Source: Yponomeuta sedellus (lineage: Eukaryota > Arthropoda > Insecta > Lepidoptera > Yponomeutidae). Taken from it: a stretch of 64,000 bases of DNA. Shown one piece after another: positions 21,201 through 32,635 of the stretch. The notes under the pieces are model-generated. The model saw only the letters and a list, made by a program, of their open reading frames with translations, did no database searches and was not told where the DNA came from. The DNA is taken from contig OW203721.1 of NCBI GenBank assembly GCA_934045075.1, positions 15,780,678 through 15,844,677 on the forward strand. Direction: 5' to 3'. A program made the translations under genes and the position numbers. Every line of letters starts with the position of its first letter. Position 1 is the stretch's first letter.

Positions 21201-24200
21201 TGCAACCTTATACAGTGATAGAGCTAAATTTGTTAGAGGAGAACTTAAAGCACTATTGCAACCACCTATTTCATAAAACATTGCATTATCGTATACACTT
21301 CTTCTCACCGCTTTGTTCCGAACACACTCCATCAACAAATGATACACGTCTTCTTCGACATTGCACTCAGAGCAATTCGGAGACTCTGTTTTTCGCATTA
21401 GGTATCCAAACTTATTTAATGGAATGTGTCCCGATCGAAGTCTAAGAGCTATTACTATTTGTGATCTTTTTAGGGTACATTTATCAAACCATGGAATGCA
21501 CAAAGGATTGTCCTGTATTGTTTTGTACCAAATGCCCTTCTCTAACGACCTCTCATCAAAATACTCTTTCCATAGCGTCGAACATTTACGCTTTACCTTT
21601 GAAATGAGATCGGTAAAGAAAGGCAGGCACATTAATTCTTCTCCCTCAGTAGCCGCTTGTTTAGCCAAAGCATCAACAGTTTCATTGCCTTCTAAGCCGA
21701 CATGAGACGGGATCCACTGCAACTTAACTGATCTATGAGTAGCTTTTATTTCTTGTATCAGATTTATGATAGTGTAGGCTACGGGGGTTCCTCGAAAAGT
21801 CGAGGTGCAACGAGCCAGATGTTGCAGGGCACTTTTAGAGTCAGTTAGTATTACAAATGCATCACAGTCTATAGACTTTGAGTACGATAATGCTTCCGAT
21901 ATGGCTAACAGCTCCAGATACATTATTGACACATTTGAGTCGACGTTAAATTTCATAAAGGTATTACTTTGAGGGTCAAAAAAAGCAACTCCTTTAGCTT
22001 CTTCATCTTTTGAACCATCTGTGTATAGTTGGTAATCGTTAGGATAATTATCTTTTAACATTTTTATGCATTTATATTTTTATTCAATTTCATTAATTTT
22101 ATGTTTGGCTCTCTCAATGCCCTCTATGTTACTATAAATTACACTTTTAAGATCTATGTAACTCACCCACGTGTCCATGGAGAATATACCTATCAAGGGG
22201 TCCGAGTGAATGGGAAATTCTTTGAGGAAGTTGTGAACTGTGGCTAAAAGTGGTTTTGTCCTTCCACTCCAGTAAGGTCTCTCAGAAGCTCTGGCCAGTT
22301 TATCTATAGTATCAATGGAAGCATCGCTAATTGATTTCGATCTTAACCAATACCTACCAGCTAAATACCAACGTCGGATGTGTAGCGGTTGGAGAGACAG
22401 CTCGCTTTCCATCACGTGTACTGGAGTGGACTTAACAAAACCACCAATAGTCCTCATAGCTTGGTTTTGAATTTTCTCTAATTTGTATAAGTTACATTTA
22501 GCACTATTGTGAAACAAAAAACTGGCATAATCTAATCGGCTTCTAATCAATGAAATATAAAGTCGCCTCAAATGCTTCGGATGTACCCCCCAATTTGAAC
22601 CGGATAAAGCTTTTAACACATTTAAAAATTTAGATGCTTTTTCGCAAATTTCATTTATATGTTTATTCCACTTCAATGAACAATCAAGCCAAAGCCCCAA
22701 GTACTTGACAATATTGACAGTCTGAATTGACCCAAACTTTTGCCGCCCCTTATTTGAATCTGGTAAGCAATGCCTTCCACCAAGTGATGCAGTCCGTTTT
22801 TTGTAGACTTTATAATTCATGGCATATACTACCCAAGTAACATTTTGTAGGGACCGAAGTTTTGAGAAATCCTCTTAGTTCTAGAATGGTAATATACTGG
22901 TTTCAGATTTTACCTCGGGTCATAATTTGTTTTTATTTAATGCAAACAGCTCTTAGAACTCTACAATAATTTGAAAAACTAAATGGACTTCCACAGGCTT
23001 CCACCACCACTACTTGGTTTTACACACTTCCTAAGCAAGGCTTTTAACACGTTGCCAGTCCAACGACTCCACATGGAGTCACAGACAGTACTGACTGGGA
23101 CGTCCATGACTCCAGTAGGAGTCACATTCGCAAGGTATAATAAAGTAAATTTATTTTGTGGGCGTGTGAGTTAGAGCAAAGATATTCCCATGGGCGTATG
23201 AGTTAGAAAATAAAGTATTTAAAGAGCAAAAAACAAGACGGCATCATAAATTAAACTGTTTTAAAATATAAGTTCTGTATTTAATGAAAAACAAATCAAT
23301 GAATAGCATTATAAGAAGTACGATAGAAAGCTTTATTACATTTTGGGCACCAAATAGACACTCTTGAAGCTTATGCGCCAGCAATTTTTGAAGTTTTACC
23401 TTCTAAAACAATTTTATTGTAGCATCCTACACATCGTTTCTTATTATCGGTTTTGCCTTCTGGTTTCTCAATCTTTTCAAAGCTGTGTTTACTTCCGAAT
23501 GATGGCTCTGCAGTAGTAAAAGTTGACTGTCGGTCCTCATTTTTATTGCAAACAATTCTTTTATAATTTCTTCATGAGTTGCTAAGACAGTAAGTCTTAA
23601 CCGGTCAGTGTTCTTACGGACTTCTTTGTAAATAATGTATGCATTTATAACAGCGATTGAAAACAAGCCTATGCCAATTTTTTTTGCCATACCATGGTTT
23701 TTCTAGATTGATTATTGTAGATTTGCTTGACTGATCTTATATGTCAGTGCCTTTTTACCCTTATTATACTTTATTATCATTTCAGGTTTTAGTTGTGGTC
23801 GTCGTCCTCCAACCATTTTCATTGATTTACCATAGCATGTTGAAAGAAGAAAAACGTTACGCTTGTCATGCCATTTTAGAAAAGTGATGTTTATGACTTG
23901 TTTATGTCTGTGGCTTGATTCTGCATAGCTGCAATATCTCTTTTTTAATTACGAGCTAACAGTTTTTGGCAAACCCTTTCGTTTTTTGTTTACCGTGCCA
24001 AGCAGATTAGTGCCGCGGCTCTTCAAAACTTCTGCCAGTGCATGTATAGAAGTTATCAGTAATAATCAGTCAGCCTTCACCTAGCAGATTTTCAGACAAT
24101 CGCGCAACAATACTTCCCGATAAATCCAAGACGAACACTTTTTGCCTTTAGCCATAGTAAATTTCGTAGCACTATCCAAAACTGATTATGGTGCATATTT

Positions 24201-27200
24201 TATAAATTTTAATTCCATATAATAGACATTCCATTCGATGGAATGTACTGTCGAAAAAGAAGGCGACCGCGAAAATACACCATTGGTTCATCGACGACAA
24301 TTATTCGACTCGGCCAGGTTGACTTGCATTGACCATTCTTCTGACAGCTGATGACCACTTGGGGCAAATATATCAAAACTGGACTATAAAAACTGGTTTT
24401 CTGTACTTAGGTCCTGGTCAGATACCTCTTCAGCTTGAATTAAATCGGCGATGTCGTCCGTTGATTCACGTAGAAGTGGTGTAGTAGATTCCCGATCAAA
24501 AACGATATTTTCTTCTTCTTTTTTGGAACTCAGCTCTACGTCACTGCTTTTCTACACTTGCAATATATCTGTATCACGAAGTCTTTTATCCATTTTTGTC
24601 ACGAAATATCTTTCATAGAACGTTAGAATGCTCAATTGACAAGCTAGTGATAATTTTGATATGAGGGTAGATTAAAAAGACAGTATCTATCTATCTATCT
24701 ATAATTTTGGTAGGTGGTGCCATTGAAAATAAACACATTTTTATCGTCATGCGTTCGTGATTCTAAGCGGAGTCTCGAGATTTTGCATTCATACGCCCAT
24801 GACTCCATATAGATTCACAAACATTTATACTCATACGTCCTTGACTCCATACGGAGTCATTGTGTTTTTCCGGAAAAATTAACAAATTTTCCATTTGTAA
24901 ATGCATATTTTGGAAAGTATTAGGCCATTACTTGAACTTAAAACAAAAAAATCTATTGGACGTATGGGTAGTACGGTACCAAACCTCTTGTATGGGGACA
25001 GAGAACGTGTTAAAGAACCATATTTCACTAAGGCTTTTAAGCATAGTTCAAAACCTTCCCAGGGCTTAAAGAGTTTTTCTCTTACCACTCCCAGTCTTTT
25101 TTGTTTGTACTAAGACTAATTTGCAATTTCATTTACCTTTTGACATCCAGCAAGATAGGTTCTAGTCCAAAAGCGCCTTTTGGGCATTCATTATTATTTT
25201 TGTATTTTTGCCAAACCAATTCGCAACCTTGTGGGCTTCGCCTGTGCTTTACCAAAACTTTGTTTATTCACGAAAATATACAGGTGTTCTGGTGCAAGTT
25301 GGTCAGCAGTGGAAATTTTAAACGAAAAGTAAAACAATACTAAAATTTGTATGCTGCCATCGCCAAGTTTCCATTGGTTTCTGAGAATTAGAAAATTTAA
25401 AAAACGGCCGCGTTTGGCATTCATAAATGTTGTAGACATTGTTTCACAAAAATTTGTTGTCTAAAAATAGTTCATTGTTATTTCTAGGCATTTAAGTTAT
25501 TGAACACATTTTCAGTAATTATTCTGGTTGGTACCTACGTAATGTTTTTTTTCTAAATTGGCAGCAGATGTTAAAGCCTTAACTTTATTTCAATATAGTT
25601 AATAAGACACAGGTCGACTCAGGCTCGTTGGTAACTAGATAAGCTCCTTAAAAAAATTAATTCTAGTAGGTAGGTATTATTCTCCAAATGAAGTATCTCT
25701 TCAGGTCATCAGCTATCTCTGAAGGTCAGTGGCAAATACAGAAACCTATTTTACGGAGGGCTGACGGTAGGTTTCATTAAGCCTTTTCAAGATAGTTATA
25801 GATAGATATAGTTATTAGCATATTCCTTCTGTTCTATTAATATGGTTTTGTCGAAATAGGGTAATAATGAAAGAAATGTGTGAGTCCTACATCGTACATA
25901 TTGGAGGGGGCTTCAGCCCTTTTCGCTTTTCGTGAAGGTTATACTTGTGGTGGTGCTTTTAGTTAACTCATGGCATGGTCTAAGTGGTTTAAGTCTCTAT
26001 ACTTTTTCAGGTACCTACTTTTATTCATACATTCTTATGTCATTAAATAAAATGGGCCTGATTTATTCACAGGGGTCAACGAACGACACAGATAGAGCGA
26101 CGAGTTTGGATAGACAGGCGAAAAGTAGGACAAAACCTAAAAAGACAAAATAACACAAAATATATACTAACCGACATTATCAGCTAGCCAGATTAACCAC
26201 GGATGCTAATTGCAATTGAGGGAAGGTATATATTTTTTCCTTTTGTCAGTGTCAATCCAAAGTTTGTATATTAGTAGTCGATGTGTTTAGCGGTTCACAA
26301 TTACGCCTTTAAATATATATATTTTTATAAAGTATTGTTAGTAAATCTTTAAATTTTTGTGATGGATTCTATTCCGGGACGTATGTTTTGTTCATCTTTA
26401 ATAGTTTTGGTACATAAATAATGGTTTTAGTATGTTTGAAAACAATAATGATCGGAGGGTGATTAATAAGCAACTTGAAAATTCGTTAAGTGCTAAAGTG
26501 GATTTTTTTGGACAGTCCTGCTTGCTTATTTTTGTTTTGTGTTAGATTAAAAATATCTGGTGAGAGGCTAGAGCTGGTAGAGTCCACGCTTTTTTTAGGC
26601 ATAACGATAGACTCAAAACTGCAATGGGGTCAGCATATTGGAAAACTGTCGGGTCCGTTGAGTTCAGCAGCGTTTGCAGTCAGAAAAATTAGACAACTTA
26701 CAGACGTGTCGACGGCGAGGCTGGTCTATTTTAGTTATTTTCACAGTGTAATGTCGTATGGTTTGTTATTATGGGGACGGGCAGCAGATATAGAAACCAT
26801 ATTTGTCTTGCAAAAAAGAGCAATAAGAGCTATTTACAACTTAAACAGTAGAGAATCGCTAAGGGAGCGTTTTAAAGAAATAGGCATTCTTACACTGGCT
26901 TGCCAATATATTTTCGATAATATAATGTATGTCCGAAAAAATATAACAATGTTTAAATTAAATAGGGACGTTCATAACGTAAACACAAGGAATACAAACA
27001 AGGTTGCTTGTACTAAATCCCGATTAGCCAAGGTAGGCACATCATTTGTAGGTTACTGCGTTCGTTTTTGCAACAAAATTCCAGAACGTGTTCTATGCTT
27101 GTCTGAAAATAAATTAAAAACTTTCATTAAAAATTTGCTATGTAAATAGGCATATTATAGAATAGACGACTATATAAACGATCCTAATCCGTGGTAGTAA

Positions 27201-30200
27201 ACCAATTCCACCGCGATTTTATTGTTAAGTATAACATATTTTATAATACAAGTGTGTACAGACGACGTGATTGCATATTAATAACTATATGATACCTTAT
27301 ATAACTGACAAAAACCTAACTGCAAGTTTGCTAAAGGTCATTCGAATGGTAGCGTGGTGTTCGGGTCATCTATCTCCCTCCAAAATGGTTGAGACTGATG
27401 ATGGCTGAGCACTGCGTTATGCTCGTGAACGAGTGCTGTTCGTGTGTCTGGCCGCAGCACTTATGTTTTCCCTTATTATTGTGAGATATTTGACTAATTC
27501 TTTGGCATTTAGGGTTGTTAATGGCAATCATGAAATCTTATTAGGTTTACATATGGCAACTGATGTATTTGGTTTTAAGATGATTTGAGAAAAGATGGTC
27601 AGAGTGGAGTTTTTTTTTCCGCTGCCTTTTTCTCCACTACAATACGGCCCGAAGGCGGCGGCTTACACTTTACATTGTACATTGACATTCAGCAAACAGA
27701 ATGTAAATTCTTTACGTTGAAATAAAATTATTTGAATTTGAATTTGAATTAAACGCTAAATTTTCCATTGCAACTGCAATTTGATGCGTCCGAAAGCGTC
27801 GTTTGAACAAAATATTCACTTTAAGTCTGGGAGTTAACGTGTTATCAGATGATATAAAGCGCTCCTTGAAAGTGTTAATTATGGAATTAAATATGAAATT
27901 TTAAGGCAAAACTCCTTCAAGCACACAGGAATTATACATCCATGGTCATCTTTTACATGCCCACAACACTTCACAAAATATTAATCCATGGTTAGAGGAT
28001 CATTAAGAACGTGAAATAGCTATCGGTTTATTAAGTGAAGATGCTCAAGAGAACCGAAACAAAGATGTGAGAAAATATACCTAGAGAACAATTTTCGAGA
28101 AAATTAGCTATGGAGAACACATAAAAGACTAATTATGTCCTCAGATCCGTAGTGTATTCAGGGTAGCTTGCAGGAATGTTATTGTGTACGTGTGCCTAGG
28201 TGACAAGCGTCAGTCTATAATAAATGGTCTTGGAAGCAATACGTTGTCTCTGTTCGCTCCTTCACGCCGGTAACAGCCGCTCGGGACAGACTAAGGCTGA
28301 CATTCAGAGACGAATCCCAAGTTCACGCTTAGAGCAGTCTAAGCAAAGTAAACTAAAGTCATACTTAGTAAAGCGCCGAAATTTTCGTATTCACATTCGA
28401 TCGGGAGCCGTAGTTAAGCATGAGCTAACAGAAGACCTATCTTAAGAAAGTCATCTATATTGTCTATTATTTTTTAGTGATGTAGTTCGTACCGGTTTTT
28501 TAAATATGATATCGCTACACGAGAGCAGGACAACATCATACAAGTTTATGTATGTGAAAGTGAAATAAAAAGCTCACAGATAATGCTCGTAGAATATCAG
28601 TGAAATAACGTTTGGAGTCGTCTGTGAACGAAAGAATTTTTTACATTCTTTGGTTGGCGGTTGGCGCGAGTTTTATAAGTTGGCGAAAATTGTAGGTACT
28701 TACCTATTCTCAATTCTGTAAATTATTATTCAGTTTCGTTAATTTTTCATAGACTGTCATAGAAAATGACAAAGAAAAAGGAAAGCTCCTTTTACTGCGT
28801 TTCTATTGGAATGGGAAGACCTCTTTCTGTCTGCTCGTCTCTTACAGCGAACAGGGGCATTATAACATCTCTAATAGTTTCTTTGTAGAAGCGAAAACGA
28901 TCGCGAAATTCGCTGTTTGAATAAAATTCAAACAGATTTTTTAAGTTCCTTAATGTAGATATTACTTTGCCTCGGAACAACGGCTGCATCATCCAGACCT
29001 AGGTTTCCCAAGGCGTTCACTTCTTCTAAAAAGTCTATAACTTCTAAGCGATTCATTTTCTCACAAAACTCCGCAATAAACACAATGCTAATCACAAACT
29101 CCAACCAAAACATACGACAAAAAGGTAAGCTCAAAGTGAAGAGTCTATCTAAGTTCACGTAAAGTCACCAATATTGGCTACTTACACTTAGCTTCATTCA
29201 TCAATCACATTAAAAAACTCGAGTTTATGTTTATTATATTCGTATCTGTTCGTCTGGGAATCAAACTTGAGAAATCTAAGACGTGAGCATGTGTCTAACC
29301 CATTCTTCATAGAGTCCAATTACGTTTTCAATACTTTTCATTGCATTTTTGACAACATTTAGGTTTTGTCCGACTTTTGTTCTATTTTCGCCTGTGTGTA
29401 GCGTGAGCAAGACAAGCGAATTAAAGCAGATCCATTGGACTTGCTTTTGTAGGACCACGCCTGGGGAGCGGATAGAGTGGAGTCAATAAAATAGCTCCAA
29501 TGCGAGGATGTTGGTAAAATGTATATCATCCAATCACATAAAAAATTGTTTTAACATTCGACTCGTTTAACATCGTTGATGTCAACGTAACGGCATAGAA
29601 ACTAAGTATTTTCTTGACCGCAGTCTACCGTATCTTCCTCCTTATGTTTTTATCTAAAGGTACCCACAAGTATTTCAGAACTGTGCCTACTTAATTAAGT
29701 TTTGTTTAACTTAACTAGTTTAATTAACATGGCATAAACATTAATACGGAGGTTCTCACCCTTTTTAAAATGAATGCAATTCGTAAGTGAACAGCCTGTA
29801 TTCACTAAATCACTTTTTTTGGTCTGATTTTGCCAAGCGCTCTTGAACGAATATGCCGCAAAAAGTTTTTTCTTTGCGCAATCTGCCTTAGTTATCACAG
29901 ACTAACAATCCTTAACACAGGGCCAGTTTGAATAAACAAAAACCAAATAAGCCAGGCTCTTACCAGAAAGTCCTGATTTAGCCCTTTAATATACCGGTTG
30001 CCCCTTTTGAGAGTCCTATTAAGCACTTTCAGGTCCAAAAAGACTTGGACCAGGGCTTATTTGTTCTAAATTAGTAAACTCCGAAACTTCTAGGTTCTAG
30101 AACTAAGTCAGCCATTTTTTGCTAATTGAAATCATATTTTATTTATGAAATAATTACATTTACTCATTAAAACAAAGCTTGAATTACCTTTTGGTGTTAC

Positions 30201-31219
30201 ACATTTGCATTTGGAAAATAGTTCCAATCGTTTCACCTTTTTTCGCATATAATTTGAAAATAATCTCAATAGTTTTTAATAAGTACCTAAATCCTATAAA
30301 CCAATGTATTTTAGAGTGCCTGTGAATTTTACAGAGGTATTGTACCTTATTTTATCAATAAACTAAAAGTCCCAACGAAACTGACCAAACCAACAAGCTA
30401 TAAAGGCATCCAATTATCTCTAACAAATTGTTTACGAAATATTAGATCATCCATTTTATTATCGCCATGTCAGAAAAGCAAAATACTATTCAAACAAGAA
30501 CTAATTGAATGAGCAAAGCTAAATATAACTTTACCAATAAGAACACCTACTTTGTATTTTCGTAATCCTTTACCCGGCTAACAAGGCTATTTCAATTACA
30601 AATCCGGGCTAATTCAAGAGTTGCACACAAGTTCTGAACAGGTTCAATTATTTTTTGGGATTTGCTATTTGCTTCTGAACACTAGCTCCTGACAACGCTG
30701 TGCGGAGGTTCTGTAGGTCGGGCCCTTTTGGGCTACAGAACCAATTCAGAAGGTTAATTTAACGTTATTGTGGCTAGTTTCCCAGAACCTTGCGTTATCC
30801 TAGAAAGGTTTTAGAACCTGCTCAAAACCTTTTGAGAACCTAAAATGTTACTTGGGTAGGCATATACCGTTTGGAAATAAATATGTTTATGACCGACACT
30901 TTTCTTAATCTATCTTAATGATCTGTGCAACTTAACAATTAAATGGAAAATCTTCGCGTATGCCGACGACACCTCCAGTGTCTTTACGAGCAATATTTGG
31001 CACCTACCTGACTTGGTAGCTGAATCAGGTCTCAATCACTTTGCACGGCGCGGCTCAGCTCAAACCTATTAACCCTTCATCTATAGCTGATATATATTTT
31101 ACTCATTTTGAATATCTGTTTTCATTTTCTTTTGCAGGTATTTCCGGGCCGTGCTGTCTGTGGGTCTTCTAGGTGTTATATTCGGTAGCATTTATTTAAT
31201 AAGTATGTTTCGACAGTAA
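18252..31219 (+). CDS. DCAKD: Dephospho-CoA kinase (DCAKD-like), four exons
   Basis: Exons 18252-18363, 18636-18927, 19516-19719 and 31138-31219 join in phase through GT-AG introns to 229 codons; animal DCAKD is about 231. The enzyme phosphorylates the 3'-hydroxyl of dephospho-CoA with ATP, the last step of CoA synthesis. Exon 1 carries the P-loop GGLATGKST (residues 8-16) and DADEIARK. Exon 2 has [16 protein letters not shown] and PLLFE, the CoaE substrate and lid region. Exon 3 has [11 protein letters not shown] and FVIDNS. Exon 4 adds a hydrophobic helix ([18 protein letters not shown]), as in DCAKD proteins, which suggests membrane anchoring. The start matches the family's MFLVGLTGG N-terminus. 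The last intron is 11.4 kb and full of transposons. AATAAA lies 50 bases after the stop. Confidence 0.92.
20230..20390 (+). pseudogene. Possible RTE-type LINE C-terminal fragment
   Basis: One frame reads [14 protein letters not shown] ... [15 protein letters not shown], resembling the C-terminal region of RTE ORF2 (GTPRKRW...DRAKWR). Short and weak; it lies in DCAKD intron 3. Confidence 0.3.
20463..20640 (-). repeat. LINE 3' UTR fragment
   Basis: TCTTTATTGAATGTACACC followed by GGCGGCCTCATTACTGAAAG and TTCTTCCAGATAGCC is a minus-strand 3' end of a lepidopteran LINE (poly(A) signal as TTTATT). A relative is at 45475-45600. Confidence 0.45.
21153..22061 (-). pseudogene. LINE RNase H domain and C-terminus
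   Basis: 302 codons: YTDGSKDEE (first catalytic D), [11 protein letters not shown] (catalytic E), LTDSKSAL (catalytic D) and [19 protein letters not shown] (H and D) form a complete RNase H active site. [17 protein letters not shown], a CCHC-like knuckle, follows. It is in frame with 22080-22820, separated by a single TAA stop, so one substitution broke the original ORF. Confidence 0.85.
22080..22820 (-). pseudogene. LINE reverse transcriptase C-terminal domain
   Basis: Contains [18 protein letters not shown] and [20 protein letters not shown], the thumb and connection region of I- and jockey-type reverse transcriptases. The catalytic part is missing because of the break at about 22825. Confidence 0.8.
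23038..24870 (-). pseudogene. Degenerate piggyBac-like transposon
   Basis: The minus strand reads, with frameshifts and stops: an acidic N-terminus (near 24420-24590), [19 protein letters not shown] (near 24250-24310), [56 protein letters not shown] (23427-23690), and a C-terminal cysteine region [10 protein letters not shown] ... WCPKC (23345-23450). This order is that of piggyBac transposases. Palindromic GACTCC-N-GGAGTC motifs lie near both ends (23066-23125 and 24797-24860), and TTAA occurs at 23043 and 24876, though the duplication is not certain. Confidence 0.8.
24690..24705. repeat. (TATC)n microsatellite
   Basis: Four tandem CTAT units beside the degenerate piggyBac. Confidence 0.6.
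24877..26550. other. Intronic stretch without a recognised gene
   Basis: Part of DCAKD intron 3 and of the 9-bp-duplication interval. Open frames here (for example 24901-25113 and 25194-25439) have no recognisable domain and look like chance. Confidence 0.35.
26551..27750 (+). pseudogene. Jockey/CR1-group LINE, 3' part, plus copy
   Basis: Coding part 26551-27149 ([16 protein letters not shown] ... [20 protein letters not shown] ... [19 protein letters not shown]), then a 3' UTR ending in TTTGAA repeats at 27750. It is nearly identical to the minus-strand LINE at 8889-10070, so the two insertions are of similar, recent age. Severely 5'-truncated; no host role. Confidence 0.88.
27830..28170 (+). 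pseudogene. Unclassified transposase-like fragment
   Basis: Broken plus-strand frames give [12 protein letters not shown] (about 27955-27992) and, in another frame, [17 protein letters not shown] (about 28032-28080). I recall similar words (VHKxLIHG, LSEEAQExRNKDxxxxR) from uncharacterised insect transposon proteins but cannot name the superfamily. Frameshifts and stops show it is dead. Confidence 0.35.
28792..29160 (-). pseudogene. Harbinger-like transposase N-terminal fragment
   Basis: Two overlapping minus-strand frames combine to [15 protein letters not shown] ... [20 protein letters not shown] ... [10 protein letters not shown]. This resembles the N-terminal helical region of PIF/Harbinger nucleases (RFRLSKETV..LLP followed by LPI). 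The catalytic domain is absent. Confidence 0.4.
29161..30660. other. Intronic stretch without a recognised gene
   Basis: Mostly AT-rich; from 29930 on it repeats short TTCTGGTTCTAGAAC- and AGAACCT-like words also seen near the terminal repeats of the 22830-30858 interval. Confidence 0.3.
30885..31075 (+). pseudogene. LINE reverse-transcriptase fragment (YADD box)
   Basis: The plus strand reads [26 protein letters not shown], the palm motif of a CR1- or jockey-like reverse transcriptase. It is only about 60 codons long and sits just before the last DCAKD exon. Confidence 0.65.
31138..31219 (+). CDS. DCAKD: DCAKD terminal exon
   Basis: Acceptor TTTTGCAG precedes 31138. The exon completes the split TGG codon left by exon 3 (donor at 19720) and encodes [12 protein letters not shown]...SMFRQ with stop TAA at 31217-31219. 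It is easily missed because a transposon-filled intron separates it from the rest of the gene. Confidence 0.88.
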
Positions 31220-31268
31220 TCTTTTAGTCTGTTAAACATCAAAAGTCAATAATGTATTTTCTCACCTC

Positions 31269-31274
31269 AATAAA
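31269..31274 (+). terminator. Poly(A) signal of DCAKD
   Basis: AATAAA 50 bases after the stop codon, the first canonical signal in the 3' flank. Confidence 0.65.
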
Positions 31275-31529
31275 ATCACAATAAGATAAGTTTTTAGTCG
31301 TAGCCAATAAGGGGTAAAATGATATTTATTTATTTCTAGTTAAAAACGGGTATGTGGAAAGGGTTTATTATGGCCCAATAATTGCTATAAAGGTAGATGA
31401 TAGATTTTATTTGATGGGTGCACTAAATCATCTCGCTAGATAATTCAGTGAGTGTGTACCTTGCCAAATGCTGAGATCAAGGCAGTTGCAGGCTAGCCAG
31501 AAATAATATTGGCCTTTTTGCATCTACTT

Positions 31530-31908
31530 AATGAGATGATTTATACAGCATCCAGTGGTATCTCCACTCACACTAGATGGGTGAAGGGACCACTCCGACG
31601 CTGTAGTGCCTGGGTCATGGTTTTTATAGATGGTGTAGGCTTGCCCAGCACCTATACCATCCTGACAGCCTAGTCGGCCTAGCCCACAGGAAAGACTAGT
31701 CAATACGTGCGGAGCCAACCAAGCTGCGGGTTTCCTCACGATGTTTTCCTTCACCGTTAGCGTGTGGTATTGCGACTACAAATTCGCAAATGTACGTAAC
31801 TTTGAAATTAAACAAAGTCATTGGTACATGCCCGCACTCGGGATCGAACCTGGGGCTCTCGCTTGCCAGTCTATGGTTCTACCCACTGAGCTACCACCGC
31901 TCCTAGCC
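31530..31908 (-). mobile_element. tRNA-derived SINE (family B)
   Basis: The head at the right end, on the minus strand: GGTAGCTCAGTGGGTAGAAC (A box) and CAGGTTCGATCCCGAG (B box). The body contains TTTCCTCACGATGTTTTCC (plus-strand reading), a motif shared with copies at 45060-45100 and 60715-60735. The tail at 31530-31600 matches 13318-13420. Confidence 0.8.
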
Positions 31909-31969
31909 AGAAATAAAGCCCACATAACCTGCCTATATTATAAATAATTTTGATTTGTGATATCAACCA

Positions 31970-32195
31970 TTGTATGTCTTCACTGCTGGGGCACGGGTCT
32001 CTTCCTGCACCTTAGGAAGGTTAGGCAATTTAGGAAGATATCAAGCCGCCCATAAAGGCTCAGACATGCCTTAACGGCTGCCATTACATGACAGCCGGCA
32101 CCAAAGGCTTAGCGTGACTTGCGAAGCACGGAAGCTCACGGAAAACATGCCACTAGCGGTAGTTACAGGATAATGATAGATTCCAATAACGTGCG
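31970..32195 (-). mobile_element. 5S-SINE body, second copy
   Basis: The minus strand contains ACTACCGCTAGTGGCAT, GCTTCGCAAGTCACGCTAAG, GGTGCCGGCTGTCATGTAAT and GCAGGAAGAGACCCGTGCCC, in the same order as the body at 13600-13750 plus 14803-14897. The 5S-like head is lost. It shows what the SINE looks like without the 1-kb insertion. Confidence 0.75.
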
Positions 32196-32465
32196 CTTCA
32201 GTTAATTTATGATTTGTAGACAGATGGTAAAGGAGTTTCTATTTTTCTTTGGGCACTGGCTGGCACTTTCTTTGTTTAAATATATAAGCTGTGTAAGTCT
32301 ATTCCAAAGTTCAAGCGTTGTCGTATTAGTAGAGGAAGAAATAGAGCTCGAAATCAGGCCGAAACCTCGGAATTTCTGGAATGTTCTAGGATTTGTTTGT
32401 GTTATCATTTAATATTTTACTTCTTTACTTATAATATATTACCAGGTGTTTGACACCGTGTATAG

Positions 32466-32635
32466 TCTTATAAAAACACGATTCCTTAAAACACTGATTG
32501 CAAAAAATCTGTGGTAGGTTTACAAAGAAAATACGTGTTGACCTCAGAACAATAAGTTATTGTTCTGAGGTTGACCAATTAAATAAACAGACTCAAAGAT
32601 GCTTCAAAGGAATCGTGCTTTTATAAATAAGGCCT
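32466..32635. mobile_element. Small element with ~20-bp inverted ends
   Basis: TATAAAAACACGATTCCTT (about 32468) and its near complement AAGGAATCGTGCTTTTATA (about 32606) bound about 160 bp. The centre holds a 15-bp-arm hairpin (32541-32555 / 32557-32571). A related AAAAACACGATTCTTT end occurs at 36106 beside the THAP element. Confidence 0.55.

Larger units (their letters stand above)
21029..22829 (-). mobile_element. I-type LINE 3' portion with RNase H domain
   Basis: Minus-strand poly(A) appears as a T run at 21029-21040, followed by ORF2 C-terminal coding sequence up to about 22820. The presence of RNase H separates it from jockey elements and fits the I group. It is 5'-truncated, or broken, at the 9-bp duplication GGCATATAC, where another element begins. 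Confidence 0.8.
22830..30858. mobile_element. 8-kb interval with 17-bp TIRs and 9-bp target duplication
   Basis: TACCCAAGTAACATTTT at 22830-22846 is repeated inverted at 30842-30858. Immediately outside both is GGCATATAC (22821-22829 and 30859-30867). This is the structure of a DNA transposon insertion; 9-bp duplications occur in Mutator-like and some Merlin elements. The interval also contains a piggyBac relic, a LINE copy and a Harbinger-like fragment, so it has gained nested insertions. Multiple AGAACCT/AGGTTCT motifs lie near the right end (30690-30840). No intact transposase is present. Confidence 0.7.

Noticed and set aside
22829..22846. 8-bp target duplication (hAT-like) for the 8-kb interval
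   Set aside because: Symmetric ends starting TACCC give a 9-bp match on both sides; an 8-bp reading needs asymmetric termini.
30885..31075. 5' inverted part of the I-type LINE at 21029-22829
   Set aside because: It faces the opposite way, but its YADD block looks CR1/jockey-like rather than I-type, so twin priming is not supported.
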